DNA of 50,731 nt, from the NCBI RefSeq assembly GCF_023914155.1, contig NZ_JAMWYS010000043.1:1-50731 (forward strand), written 5' to 3'. Numbering within the stretch: the first letter of the stretch is position 1; the number at the start of each line of letters is the position of its first letter. Origin of the DNA: Solitalea agri (GTDB taxonomy: Bacteria > Bacteroidota > Bacteroidia > Sphingobacteriales > Sphingobacteriaceae). Positions 34,358 to 42,618 of the stretch are shown here, one piece after another. The notes under the pieces were generated by a model. The model was not told where the DNA came from and did not search any database. It worked only from the letters and a program-made list of their open reading frames with translations. A program made the position numbers and the translations under genes.

Positions 34358-34990
34358 ATGTCTGCTAACGTAAACTGGCCTGAAGCTATTAAGCCTCTGA
34401 TTGAAAAATATAAAAATACACGTCACCCTTTAGAATATGGCAATATTTATCAATTAGTAGTAATGGTTATACTTTCGGCTCAAGATTCTGACCGGAATAT
34501 CAATAAACTAGCTCCAAAACTATTTGAGGCATTTCCAAATATGGAGTCACTTTCCAGAGCAACTGCCGAAAGTTTATACCCGTTTATTAATGGCGTACGC
34601 AACTTTGGTAACAAAACCAAATGGTTAATGGAATTGGCCCAGAAAGTGAAAGAGGATAAGAGTATTCCAACCAATTTGGAGGAATTAACCGAATTGCCAG
34701 GTATTGGCCGTAAATCAGCGAATGTAATCTTACGTGAATCAGGTAAGCCGGTAGAAGGTGTAATAGTTGATTTGCATGTTGTGCGAGTAGCACCTCGCTT
34801 AGGTATCGCCACCGGAACAGATCCGAAGAAAATTGAAAAACAGATAATGGATGCATTACCAAGGGAAGAGTGGGAAGCAGGTATGTCTATGTCTTTTTTA
34901 GGCCGTGAAATATGCCGTCCTACAGGGCCTAAGTGCGAAATATGCTTGATGAATCCTGTTTGTCAGTACTATGCAAACAATAGGGCTTAA
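34358..34990 (+). CDS. nth: Endonuclease III (DNA glycosylase/AP lyase)
   Basis: A 210-residue base-excision repair enzyme that removes oxidised pyrimidines. The helix-hairpin-helix LPGIGRKSANVIL carries the catalytic Lys, and VDLHVVRVAPRLG holds the catalytic Asp. The C-terminal [4Fe-4S] ligands have the classic C-x6-C-x2-C-x5-C spacing in CRPTGPKCEICLMNPVC. It depends on Fe-S assembly, for which iscSUA is nearby. Confidence 0.95.
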   Translation: MSANVNWPEAIKPLIEKYKNTRHPLEYGNIYQLVVMVILSAQDSDRNINKLAPKLFEAFPNMESLSRATAESLYPFINGVRNFGNKTKWLMELAQKVKEDKSIPTNLEELTELPGIGRKSANVILRESGKPVEGVIVDLHVVRVAPRLGIATGTDPKKIEKQIMDALPREEWEAGMSMSFLGREICRPTGPKCEICLMNPVCQYYANNRA

Positions 34991-35023
34991 TAATATCTAA
35001 TTTCTTTTAAACAGATAATTGAA

Positions 35024-35488
35024 ATGGAAAATCTGAAGGAGATTACTAATCCATCACCCGAAAACCTGGTAGTTACTTCGAGAGAAGTTAATTTTAATAG
35101 AGAACTTGTTTTTAGAGCCTGGACTGAACCGGAGCATCTTAAAAACTGGTGGGGACCTCAGGGCTTTACCAATACTTTCAATGAATTTGATCTGCGCCCG
35201 AATGGTTATTGGCGTTTTATAATGCATGGTCCTGATGGAACGGAATATCCTAACGAAAGTATTTTTGTGAAAATTGAAAAGCCGGAGAAAGTTGTTTTCG
35301 ATCATTTGTCGGGCCATCTATTTCAGGTAATAGCCACTTTTGAAGAAATAGGAGATAAAACCAACGTGGTTTTTAAGATGATCTTTGATTCGGCAGAGGA
35401 ATGTGGTAAAGTAAGAAGCTTTGTTGAAGGGGCCAACGAAGAGAATTTTGATAAGCTGGAAGCTGAGCTGAAGAAAATGGCTGAGTAA
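35024..35488 (+). CDS. SRPBCC (AHSA1-like) domain protein
   Basis: A 154-residue START/AHSA1-superfamily protein. The family start VNFNRELVFRAWTEPEHLKNWWGP and RPNGYWRFIMHGPDGTEYPN are seen, then FEEIGDKTNVVFKMIFDSAE and a C-terminal helix. These form a hydrophobic-ligand-binding helix-grip fold; the ligand is unknown. It follows nth by 33 bases and precedes the transporter by 28, so it may share a transcript with either. Confidence 0.9.
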   Translation: MENLKEITNPSPENLVVTSREVNFNRELVFRAWTEPEHLKNWWGPQGFTNTFNEFDLRPNGYWRFIMHGPDGTEYPNESIFVKIEKPEKVVFDHLSGHLFQVIATFEEIGDKTNVVFKMIFDSAEECGKVRSFVEGANEENFDKLEAELKKMAE

Positions 35489-35516
35489 TTCAGCCTAAAA
35501 AGATAAATTAGGCCCA

Positions 35517-36386
35517 ATGAATTTTTACATTACCGCATTCTTATTGGGCCTTAGCCTTTCGGCAATTGCCATGGGGATTTTCATTTCCATGAAAATCTTT
35601 AACATTCCGGATATTACCACCGATGGAAGTTATACCCTAGGAGCTGTTATAACCGCTGTTTGCTTAACACATGGCTATCCTATTTGGTTAACTTATTTGT
35701 TATCTGTAATGGGTGGGGCCATGGCCGGAAGTATCACCGGTTTTATTCATACCAAATTAAAAGTGAATGCCTTGCTTGCCGGAATATTAGTGATGACAGC
35801 CCTGTATTCGGTTAATTTAAGCATTCTGGGCCGTTCTAATACCCCTCTACTAAATATTCATAATATCTTCGAAGTTATCAGCCCTACTTCCAACCCCGAT
35901 ATTAATAGTTCTATCGCTTTATTAATCAATATTGCTCTTTTATGGACAGGGCTTTCCTTGCTTCTTAAAACTGATTTTGGTTTGGCCATGCGTGCCACCG
36001 GAAACAGCGAAAGCATGATTAAGGCTTTGGGTGTAAATACCGACCGGATGAAAATTATTGGTTTAGCGATTTCAAACGGACTGGTTGCCACTGCAGGGTT
36101 CCTAGTGTGTCAGTATCAGGGTTTTGCTGATATAAGCATGGGTATTGGTATTGTAATCGTTGGTTTAGGTTCTGTAATGATAGGAGAGGCCTTAAATCAT
36201 TGGTTCAATATTCAAAATATATGGATGCAAATAGCATTGGTTGTATTAGGTGCTATTTTGTTTCAATTAGTTTTGGCTTTTACCTTATCACTTGGCATTG
36301 ATCCGAATCTGCTAAAGATGGTAACGGCTGTTTTTGTATTAATCATTGTAAGTATTCCTCAAATTCGTTTCCGCAAGCAATCATGA
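35517..36386 (+). CDS. ABC transporter permease (TrpY/branched-chain-like)
   Basis: A 289-residue membrane protein with about eight hydrophobic segments, e.g. FLLGLSLSAIAMGIFISM, LLAGILVMTALYSVNLSI and IALVVLGAILFQLVLAFTL. The central motif DFGLAMRATGNSESMIKALGVN is the ATPase-coupling loop typical of the branched-chain/TrpXYZ-like permeases. The next gene, the ATPase, overlaps by four bases. No substrate-binding protein gene is adjacent, unlike the usual three-gene set, so the substrate is open. Confidence 0.9.
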   Translation: MNFYITAFLLGLSLSAIAMGIFISMKIFNIPDITTDGSYTLGAVITAVCLTHGYPIWLTYLLSVMGGAMAGSITGFIHTKLKVNALLAGILVMTALYSVNLSILGRSNTPLLNIHNIFEVISPTSNPDINSSIALLINIALLWTGLSLLLKTDFGLAMRATGNSESMIKALGVNTDRMKIIGLAISNGLVATAGFLVCQYQGFADISMGIGIVIVGLGSVMIGEALNHWFNIQNIWMQIALVVLGAILFQLVLAFTLSLGIDPNLLKMVTAVFVLIIVSIPQIRFRKQS

Positions 36387-37132
36387 TCAAACTCAATAAA
36401 GTTTCAAAGGTTTTTAATAAAGGGAAGGGAAATGAGGTTATTGCTTTACGAGCAACTGATATTACCATTCATCAAAAAGAATTTGTAGTGGTTGTTGGTT
36501 CCAACGGTTCAGGTAAATCAACCTTTTTAAACCTGGTGGCAGGTAGCTTATTTCCAACCGAAGGAGAGATAGCACTTCAGGATAAACCGGTTACTAAATT
36601 GGCAGAATATGAACGAAGCAAATGGATTGCAAGGGTTTTTCAAAATCCTTTAAGTGGAACAGCTTCTGATTTAAGTATTCTTACCAATTTTCGGCTGGCG
36701 GCTCTTCGAACTAAACCGAAGAATCTTACCATCGGTACAGATAAAGCATTTAAAGAGTTGGTTCAGCAAAAGCTTTCAACACTAAAAATGGGCCTGGAAA
36801 ACAAGCTGGATCAACCAATGGGCAGTTTATCAGGTGGACAAAGACAGGCATTAACACTTTTGATGAGTGTGATGGATGACGCAAAAATTCTACTCTTAGA
36901 TGAACCTACGGCAGCTCTCGATCCACGCTCAGCGAATTTTGTTATGCAAACAGCTGATAAACTTATTAAAGAGTTTGAGTTAACAGCGGTTCTGGTGACC
37001 CATAATCTTAAAGATGCATACGGATATGGAAACAGAATCCTTCAATTTTCTGATGGAAAGATTGTAAGAGATATTTCTGAAGAAGAAAAGGCTAAATTGG
37101 AATTGAATGATCTGTTTAGCTGGTTTGAATAA
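36383..37132 (+). CDS. ABC transporter ATP-binding protein
   Basis: A 249-residue nucleotide-binding subunit for the adjacent permease (4-base ATGA overlap). Walker A VVGSNGSGKSTFLNLV, signature LSGGQRQALTLLMS, Walker B ILLLDEPTAALDP and the His switch LVTHNLKDA are all present. The Q-loop is VFQNPLSGTASDLS. Importer or exporter direction is undecided because the binding protein is absent from the window. Confidence 0.93.
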   Translation: MIKLNKVSKVFNKGKGNEVIALRATDITIHQKEFVVVVGSNGSGKSTFLNLVAGSLFPTEGEIALQDKPVTKLAEYERSKWIARVFQNPLSGTASDLSILTNFRLAALRTKPKNLTIGTDKAFKELVQQKLSTLKMGLENKLDQPMGSLSGGQRQALTLLMSVMDDAKILLLDEPTAALDPRSANFVMQTADKLIKEFELTAVLVTHNLKDAYGYGNRILQFSDGKIVRDISEEEKAKLELNDLFSWFE

Positions 37133-37135
37133 ATT

Positions 37136-37202
37136 GATAGTCAATTGTCCATGGTCGATAGTCCATGGTTTTCTTAACTATCGACCATGGTCTATGGACT
37201 AT
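37136..37202. terminator. Long inverted repeat between convergent genes
   Basis: CCATGGTCGATAGT (37149-37162) / ACTATCGACCATGG (37177-37190) is a perfect 14-bp stem, extended outside by ATAGTC / GACTAT. It fills the 80-base gap between the ABC ATPase and the convergent serine hydrolase. It belongs to the same repeat family as 8895-9004. Probably a bidirectional terminator (inference). Confidence 0.72.
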
Positions 37203-37212
37203 GATCCATTAA

Positions 37213-38463
37213 CTACCTGCTATAATCCATCTTAAACCTACTCAAATCGGGCAAATGGTCTTTCTTGCGATTAAGCTCATAATCGTAAATAACTCTGCCA
37301 ATATTACCTAAAAAAGGCAGGCAGATGGTCTCATATTCGTATTTGCTATCGTTGAAAATTTCATCTTTATTACTAAAAACAACCGCCGAAAGCATAAATT
37401 CCACTTTGTTCTCAAAATCAACGATGTAGGCGTTGTCGATCATATAGCCATAAGAATCACCAATTTTATTGAAAATTCGAATGTTCGCTGGAATACTATC
37501 TTTTCTGTCGCCAAACATTAAAAACTTAGCATATGAAGGCTGGTATTCAGCAGAGTTACTGTAATTTGGATGCTTACTTTCTTGAGGAAGCATTGACATA
37601 TACTTGTACACAAGTGCATAATCTTCTCTGGTAAGGTTAAATCGTTGAGCTGATGGAACGGTTTCTGGAAATAGCAATGTTCTTAAGACTTTTTGCTGTT
37701 CTTCTAATGGATAAAAGTTCTTGTATTGAAAGTTAAAAGGCTGATTGATCAATGAATCCTTAGCATTTAAATAGCCCTTACCCTTTAAAATGGGTTTTAA
37801 ATTAGCATAAATAGCTTGCGAATTATAAACCTGCGGCTGACTGTAAACTATTTGTCCATTGTTGTAAAACTGCATTGGATTAGTATAACGGGCTGTAATT
37901 GTATCATCACCAACCACATACCTGTTGAGAATGCGTATATCCTTAAATCCTTTTGCCTTCAGCGTTTCATTAACATATTGCTGGCCTAAAAACTCATATA
38001 GACGGTTGTAGGCGTCATTATCACTCACTAAAAGTATCTTTTTAATATAGTTTGAAATAGAAGGAAGACCGTTGGCAGCAGAAGTATCAACACTAACGGC
38101 AATTTGTTTAAGCGAAGCGCTGTCTATTTTCATCGGCGAATCTTTTGTAAGGCCTTTAATCTTGAGGTTATTAATCTTTTCGAGCGACATCAAGGCTAGC
38201 GGCAATTTTACTGTACTGGCCGCATAGAAAAACCTGTTTCGATCTACATTATAAGTATAGGTTTTAAACGAAGGGTGATTGTTTTTATCCCGGTTAATTT
38301 GAGTGTACACTATCTGCACCTCATGTTTGTCGGCATCATTCAGTATTTCATTGAACAATTCGGGATGAGCACGAAGTAGCTGTTCAACTAAATTCGAATT
38401 GTCTTGACTGTGTACATTAAAGGCAAAAGCGCTGATAATTAAAAGTAAAGAAAACTTCTTCAT
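37213..38463 (-). CDS. Serine hydrolase, class A beta-lactamase-like fold
   Basis: A 416-residue secreted protein (signal peptide MKKFSLLLIISAFAFNVHSQ). S83-T-V-K86 (SxxK) and S147-D-N149 (SDN) are the active-site motifs. The third motif, normally K-T/S-G, seems to be K333-I-G335. The protein is about 120 residues longer than class A beta-lactamases, with an insertion between SDN and KIG. It is more likely a peptidase or penicillin-interacting hydrolase than a resistance enzyme (inference). Monocistronic; convergent with the ABC genes. Confidence 0.85.
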   Translation of the reverse strand: MKKFSLLLIISAFAFNVHSQDNSNLVEQLLRAHPELFNEILNDADKHEVQIVYTQINRDKNNHPSFKTYTYNVDRNRFFYAASTVKLPLALMSLEKINNLKIKGLTKDSPMKIDSASLKQIAVSVDTSAANGLPSISNYIKKILLVSDNDAYNRLYEFLGQQYVNETLKAKGFKDIRILNRYVVGDDTITARYTNPMQFYNNGQIVYSQPQVYNSQAIYANLKPILKGKGYLNAKDSLINQPFNFQYKNFYPLEEQQKVLRTLLFPETVPSAQRFNLTREDYALVYKYMSMLPQESKHPNYSNSAEYQPSYAKFLMFGDRKDSIPANIRIFNKIGDSYGYMIDNAYIVDFENKVEFMLSAVVFSNKDEIFNDSKYEYETICLPFLGNIGRVIYDYELNRKKDHLPDLSRFKMDYSR

Positions 38464-38809
38464 ACGAATTTATTGAGGGCTCAATATCCTTTTTTGTATT
38501 TGTTTAATCAAATCTTACCTTTGCGGCGCATTGGTCTCCATTATCATTTTTAATGGGGTTAAAAGGGAATCAGGTGTAAATCCTGAACAGGCCCGCTGCT
38601 GTAAGCTCATTTGAGAAATCAAATTTTGGTATAATGCCACTGTAATTTATTACGGGAAGGCTCCAAGGAAAGAGTAAGTCAGAAGACCTGCCAAAGCACG
38701 ATAATTAATTCATGGCTTTCGGGGATCAAAGCTTGAGTGAGATACTTCGTGTATTTTCATTTACTTTCCTTGTTAGTTATGGGCATTTAAAACTCATAAA
38801 CTATCAAAA
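38464..38809. other. Intergenic region holding the B12 riboswitch
   Basis: 346 bases between divergent genes, mostly riboswitch. The promoter should lie upstream of 38530; TTTG at 38519-38523 is near the riboswitch start, and no clear TAnnTTTG is visible. Confidence 0.6.
38530..38706 (+). promoter_or_regulatory. Cobalamin riboswitch
   Basis: The B12 box is present as AGTCAGAAGACCTGCC (38676-38691). Upstream are GGGAATCAGGTGTAAATCCTG and GCCCGCTGCTGTAAGC, the conserved AdoCbl-riboswitch core, and the 3' AAAGCAC segment. A possible expression-platform hairpin, GCTTT..AAAGC, lies near 38714-38732. It controls the TonB receptor and the downstream operon, presumably repressing expression when cobalamin is plentiful (established for the class). 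Confidence 0.96.
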
Positions 38810-40735
38810 TTGAAAAAAATCTTTACTTGCTTTTTATTGGCAGCAACGTCTCTTGTTGCTTTGGCTCAGGAAAAGAAACTTAACCTCGACGAGGTTTCAG
38901 TAACAGCTACTAAATTTTCTAAAAAATCATCTGAAACAGGTAAGGTTGTTTCCATTATTACTCGCGAAGAAATTGAACGCAGTGGTGGAAAAAACATCAA
39001 TGACTTACTGAATACCCAACCCGCATTAAATCTAAACGGGGCTAACGGCAACCGTGGTACTAATATTTCAACCTATTTAAGAGGTGCACCAAGCGGATAT
39101 GTGCTCATTTTAATTGATGGAATGCCAGTTAATGACCCTTCCCAAATTTCAAGCGAATATGATTTAAACCTTATTAATTTAGAAATGGTTGATCATATTG
39201 AAATTTTAAGAGGCGGCCATTCTACTTTGTATGGCTCCGACGCGATGGCTGGCGTTATCAATATTATTACCAAAAAGGGTGGCGAAAAACCGGTAAGTGT
39301 AAATGCACTGGTTACAGGTGGAAGCTATACTACTTTTAAAGAAAGCTTAGGCGTAAATGGTAGTTTGGGTAAGTTTGATTATAACGTTTCGGTAACCAAT
39401 GAAAAGTCGGACGGTTTTTCAAGTGCGAAAGACACCTTAGCATCGAAAGACACCAACTCAAATTTCGATAAAGATCATTTTCATCTTCAGGCAGCATCTG
39501 TAAACCTTGGTTGGCAGATCACTTCAAATATGATGTTCCGACCATTTGCACGCTTCAGTAAAACAAAATCGATGATTGATTATGGAGCTTTTACTGACGA
39601 TAAAGACTTCAAAGGTAAGTCGTCGGATGTTGCAGCTGGATTTTCATCTAACTATAAACTGAATGCCGCTGATTTTTATTTGAATTATAGTTACAACAAT
39701 GTAAAACGATACTTCTTAAACGATAGCATCCCAAGGCTCGGTGAATATAGTTTAAGCGATATGAGAGGTGAGTTGCACAATGCTGAACTATACGGAAAGT
39801 TCGACCTTTCAGAACACTTTGAAGTTTTAGCTGGAACCAGCTATCGATTTTCAAACTCATATCAGATAAGTAAATACATAAGTCCGTTCTGGACTTCCGA
39901 AAGTGAAATGACCCCAGATTCTACCAAGAGTACCATTGCCAGCGCTTATGCATCGTTTTTTTTGAAAAATCTTGCAGGTTTTGATTTTGAGTTGGGCGGA
40001 AGATATAATCACCACTCTACTTATGGAAACAACTTTACGTATACCATCAATCCTTCATTTTTGATTGATGGTAATACTAAGTTGTTTGTTAATATCTCTT
40101 CGGCATTTAAAGCGCCTTCTCTCTATCAGTTATACGCTCCGATTTATGGCAACGCATCATTGAAACCTGAAAAAGTTCAGTCGTATGAGGCCGGCTTTCA
40201 AACAGTTTTTGAAGATGGTAAAGTGAAAGTTGGCCTAAGTGCGTTTAAACGTAATGGAAAAGATGTGATTGCCTTTACTACTCATTATGTGAATTACAAC
40301 GAACAGAAAGATGAAGGGATGGAGGTTGAAGGTGAGTTTTTACCATACAAAGGTCTGACACTTAAAACCTATTATTCGTTAGTTTATGGTAAAGTGAAAA
40401 CGCAAAATGCCACTTTTAACAATCTGTATCGCCGACCACGTAATACGGTTGGTTTAAACGCAGGGTACAAAGTTTCTGATAACTTCTTCGTTTCGACTAA
40501 TTTAAAGGTAGTTGGCAAATGCGTTGATCCTTTTTTCGATACAAACACCTTTCAAACGGTTAATCTAACCTTAAACAATTATTTCTTATTAGATGCTTAT
40601 GCTGAATATAAGTTGTTTAAAAAGCTTAAATTGTTTGTAGATTTGAAAAATATAACCGACGAGAAATATGTTGAAACTACCGGCTATAATACCCGTGGAT
40701 TTAATGTAAACGGCGGCTTAAGTTTGAGTTTATAA
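38810..40735 (+). CDS. btuB: TonB-dependent cobalamin receptor (BtuB-like)
   Basis: A 641-residue outer-membrane receptor. The start is TTG: no in-frame ATG gives a full signal peptide (MKKIFTCFLLAATSLVALAQ), and an ATG 33 bases upstream meets a stop. The TonB box region is NLDEVSVTATK. The plug is residues about 25-150 (GKNINDLLNTQPALNLNG, LRGGHSTLYGSDAMAGVINI), and the 22-strand barrel ends with FNVNGGLSLSL. Preceding riboswitch and following B12 genes identify cobalamin or cobinamides as the ligand. TonB and the inner-membrane BtuFCD are not in the window. Confidence 0.93.
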   Translation: MKKIFTCFLLAATSLVALAQEKKLNLDEVSVTATKFSKKSSETGKVVSIITREEIERSGGKNINDLLNTQPALNLNGANGNRGTNISTYLRGAPSGYVLILIDGMPVNDPSQISSEYDLNLINLEMVDHIEILRGGHSTLYGSDAMAGVINIITKKGGEKPVSVNALVTGGSYTTFKESLGVNGSLGKFDYNVSVTNEKSDGFSSAKDTLASKDTNSNFDKDHFHLQAASVNLGWQITSNMMFRPFARFSKTKSMIDYGAFTDDKDFKGKSSDVAAGFSSNYKLNAADFYLNYSYNNVKRYFLNDSIPRLGEYSLSDMRGELHNAELYGKFDLSEHFEVLAGTSYRFSNSYQISKYISPFWTSESEMTPDSTKSTIASAYASFFLKNLAGFDFELGGRYNHHSTYGNNFTYTINPSFLIDGNTKLFVNISSAFKAPSLYQLYAPIYGNASLKPEKVQSYEAGFQTVFEDGKVKVGLSAFKRNGKDVIAFTTHYVNYNEQKDEGMEVEGEFLPYKGLTLKTYYSLVYGKVKTQNATFNNLYRRPRNTVGLNAGYKVSDNFFVSTNLKVVGKCVDPFFDTNTFQTVNLTLNNYFLLDAYAEYKLFKKLKLFVDLKNITDEKYVETTGYNTRGFNVNGGLSLSL

Positions 40736-40752
40736 ATTATCTAACCAAAAAT

Positions 40753-41304
40753 ATGATGACCAACAAACCTCGCATTTTTGCACTATTAAGTTTTATTGCC
40801 TTGGCTTTAATTAGCCGTATTTATCTGTTTCCTCATGCCGGAATTGCTCCGATCGACGCTATTGCACTTTTTAGCGGTGCTTATTTCGGTCGTAAATGGT
40901 TGGGCTTTATTTGTCCGCTATTAGCAGTTTGGATCAGTGATCAAATTGTAAATCTTCAGTTCTACCATAAAATTGTTCCTTTTTATGATGGTTTCTACTG
41001 GCAATATGGATGCTACATCTTAATGGTGATTTTAGCTTCATTCATGCTTAAAAAGCCAAAAGTGCTAAGTGTTGGTGGTGCAGCGTTAATTTCTGCTTTA
41101 TTGTTCTTTGTCATCTCAAACTTTGGTGTTTGGGCTGGTGGAACCATGTATCCAATGAATGGAAGCGGATTAACAGCTTGCTATATTGCAGCTTTACCAT
41201 ACTTAAACATGGCAGTTTTGTCGAACTTAATTTGCTGCGGAGTTTTATTCGGTGGATTTGAATTGTTGAAATACAGATTTCCGAAACTTGCAGTTAATGT
41301 ATAA
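40753..41304 (+). CDS. DUF6580 membrane protein in B12 operon
   Basis: A 183-residue integral membrane protein with five to six helices (ALLSFIALALISRIYLF, LGFICPLLAVWISDQIV, LMVILASFMLKK, ALISALLFFVISNFGVWAG, AVLSNLICCGVLFGGFELL). The pattern fits the DUF6580 family. Size and helix number resemble S components of ECF vitamin transporters, so a role in cobalamin, cobalt or lower-ligand transport is likely from its position 17 bases after btuB (inference). Two adjacent ATGs (40753 and 40756) are both possible starts. Confidence 0.82.
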   Translation: MMTNKPRIFALLSFIALALISRIYLFPHAGIAPIDAIALFSGAYFGRKWLGFICPLLAVWISDQIVNLQFYHKIVPFYDGFYWQYGCYILMVILASFMLKKPKVLSVGGAALISALLFFVISNFGVWAGGTMYPMNGSGLTACYIAALPYLNMAVLSNLICCGVLFGGFELLKYRFPKLAVNV

Positions 41305-41324
41305 TCTTATTTAAAAGAGTTTGT

Positions 41325-41366
41325 AATGATCTCCGGTTAGTGAAAACTACCGGAGATCATTGTTTT
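41325..41366 (+). terminator. Intra-operon hairpin
   Basis: AATGATCTCCGGTTAGT pairs with ACTACCGGAGATCATT (one bulged T, GAAA loop), followed by GTTTT. It sits in the 73-base gap before cobU and may attenuate expression of the salvage genes relative to the transport genes. Confidence 0.72.
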
Positions 41367-41377
41367 AGCCCAATCCT

Positions 41378-41881
41378 ATGATCATTTATATTTCTGGCGG
41401 CGTAAAATCAGGCAAAAGCCGCTATGCCCAACAACTAGCTAAAGAACTGACAGAAAATCCGGCGTATGTTGCCACGGCTAAAGTTTGGGATGATGATTTT
41501 CATGAACGCATTAAACGCCATCAGGCCGATAGGGGTGCAGAATGGGAAAACTTTGAGGAAACACATAATGTAAGTGCATTACCCATAGCTGGTAAAACTG
41601 TAGTTGTTGATTGCCTTACTCTTTGGCTAACTAATTTTTTCATTGATGCCAAACAAGAGATGGATGAATGCCTGAAACTCGTTAAAGCAGAAATTGATAA
41701 GCTTCATAAAATGGAAGGGACATACATCATTGTATCAAATGAAATAGGAATGGGTGTTCATGCCGAAACTTCAATAGGAAGGAAGTTTACCGATCTTCAA
41801 GGCTTAGCTAATCAGTATGTAGCCGCGAAGGCTGAAAGGGTTTATTTTATGGTTTCAGGAATCCCATTAACAATTAAATAG
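41378..41881 (+). CDS. cobU: Bifunctional adenosylcobinamide kinase / guanylyltransferase
   Basis: A 167-residue enzyme that phosphorylates adenosylcobinamide and transfers GMP to it. Walker A is SGGVKSGKS (residues 6-14), and FHERIKRHQADRGAEWENFE contains the His region that is guanylylated in CobU. VVDCLTLWLTNFF and IIVSNEIGMGVH match the family. A short first step of nucleotide loop assembly; the next gene begins five bases after its stop. Confidence 0.95.
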   Translation: MIIYISGGVKSGKSRYAQQLAKELTENPAYVATAKVWDDDFHERIKRHQADRGAEWENFEETHNVSALPIAGKTVVVDCLTLWLTNFFIDAKQEMDECLKLVKAEIDKLHKMEGTYIIVSNEIGMGVHAETSIGRKFTDLQGLANQYVAAKAERVYFMVSGIPLTIK

Positions 41882-41885
41882 TTGA

Positions 41886-42593
41886 ATGGAAAAAGCTAAA
41901 GCAGCTTTGTTTTGGAGCGGTGGAAAAGACGCCTCTTTCGCGCTATATAAAGTTCTTAAAGAAAGTTTTTTAATCGAGGTGTCTTGTTTAGTTACTACTG
42001 TTAACGCTGAATTTAGGCGTATTTCAATGCATGGAGTGAGGGAAGAATTGCTTGATCAGCAAGCGCAAAGTATCGGCATCCCATTAAAGAAGATGTATGT
42101 TCCAGCTAATTGTACCAATGATGATTATGAACGGGAACTACTTGCTGTTTTTGAAGCATTGAAAGAGGAGGGAATAACGACTATTATCTATGGGGATATC
42201 TTTTTGGAAGATTTAAAGCGCTATCGGGAACAATTGCTGGATAAGGCCGGTATGAAAGGATGTTTCCCCTTATGGAAAAAAGATACTAAGGTTCTGGTTG
42301 ATGATTTTTTAGCAAATGAATTTCGATCAGTTACTTGTTGCATAAAGTCAGAATTGCTGAGTAAGGAATTTGTAGGGAAGGAAATCGATTCTGAATTTTT
42401 GAAAGCAATTCCATCAACAGTTGATCCTTGCGGAGAAAACGGAGAATTTCACAGTTTCTGCTTTGATGGTCCAATTTTTACAAAACCAATTAATTTTAGT
42501 TTGGGCGAAACCGTTTACAAACCATATAACTTTAAAACCGAATCAGAAGAACTTCAACAGGGATTTTGGTTTGTTGACCTGTTACCTCAATAA
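41886..42593 (+). CDS. DUF71/COG2102 ATP-pyrophosphatase, B12-salvage type
   Basis: A 235-residue N-type ATP-pyrophosphatase. The PP-loop is FWSGGKDASFALYKVL, followed by the family motif MHGVREELLDQQAQSIGIPL and IIYGDIFLEDLKRYREQLL. The C-terminus has DPCGENGEFHSFCFDGPIF, conserved in DUF71. Eukaryotic and archaeal members make diphthamide (Dph6); a bacterial subgroup encoded with B12 genes has been predicted to act in cobinamide salvage, possibly as an amidase or amide-forming enzyme. Its location between cobU and cobT supports that assignment. The exact reaction is unproven. Confidence 0.88.
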   Translation: MEKAKAALFWSGGKDASFALYKVLKESFLIEVSCLVTTVNAEFRRISMHGVREELLDQQAQSIGIPLKKMYVPANCTNDDYERELLAVFEALKEEGITTIIYGDIFLEDLKRYREQLLDKAGMKGCFPLWKKDTKVLVDDFLANEFRSVTCCIKSELLSKEFVGKEIDSEFLKAIPSTVDPCGENGEFHSFCFDGPIFTKPINFSLGETVYKPYNFKTESEELQQGFWFVDLLPQ

Positions 42594-42618
42594 ATGCACT
42601 AATTACAATTTATCAATC

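Noticed and set aside
42421-42618. N-terminal extension of CobT
   Set aside because: The 66 extra residues overlap the preceding gene in another frame and are absent from CobT proteins; the ATG at 42619 fits.
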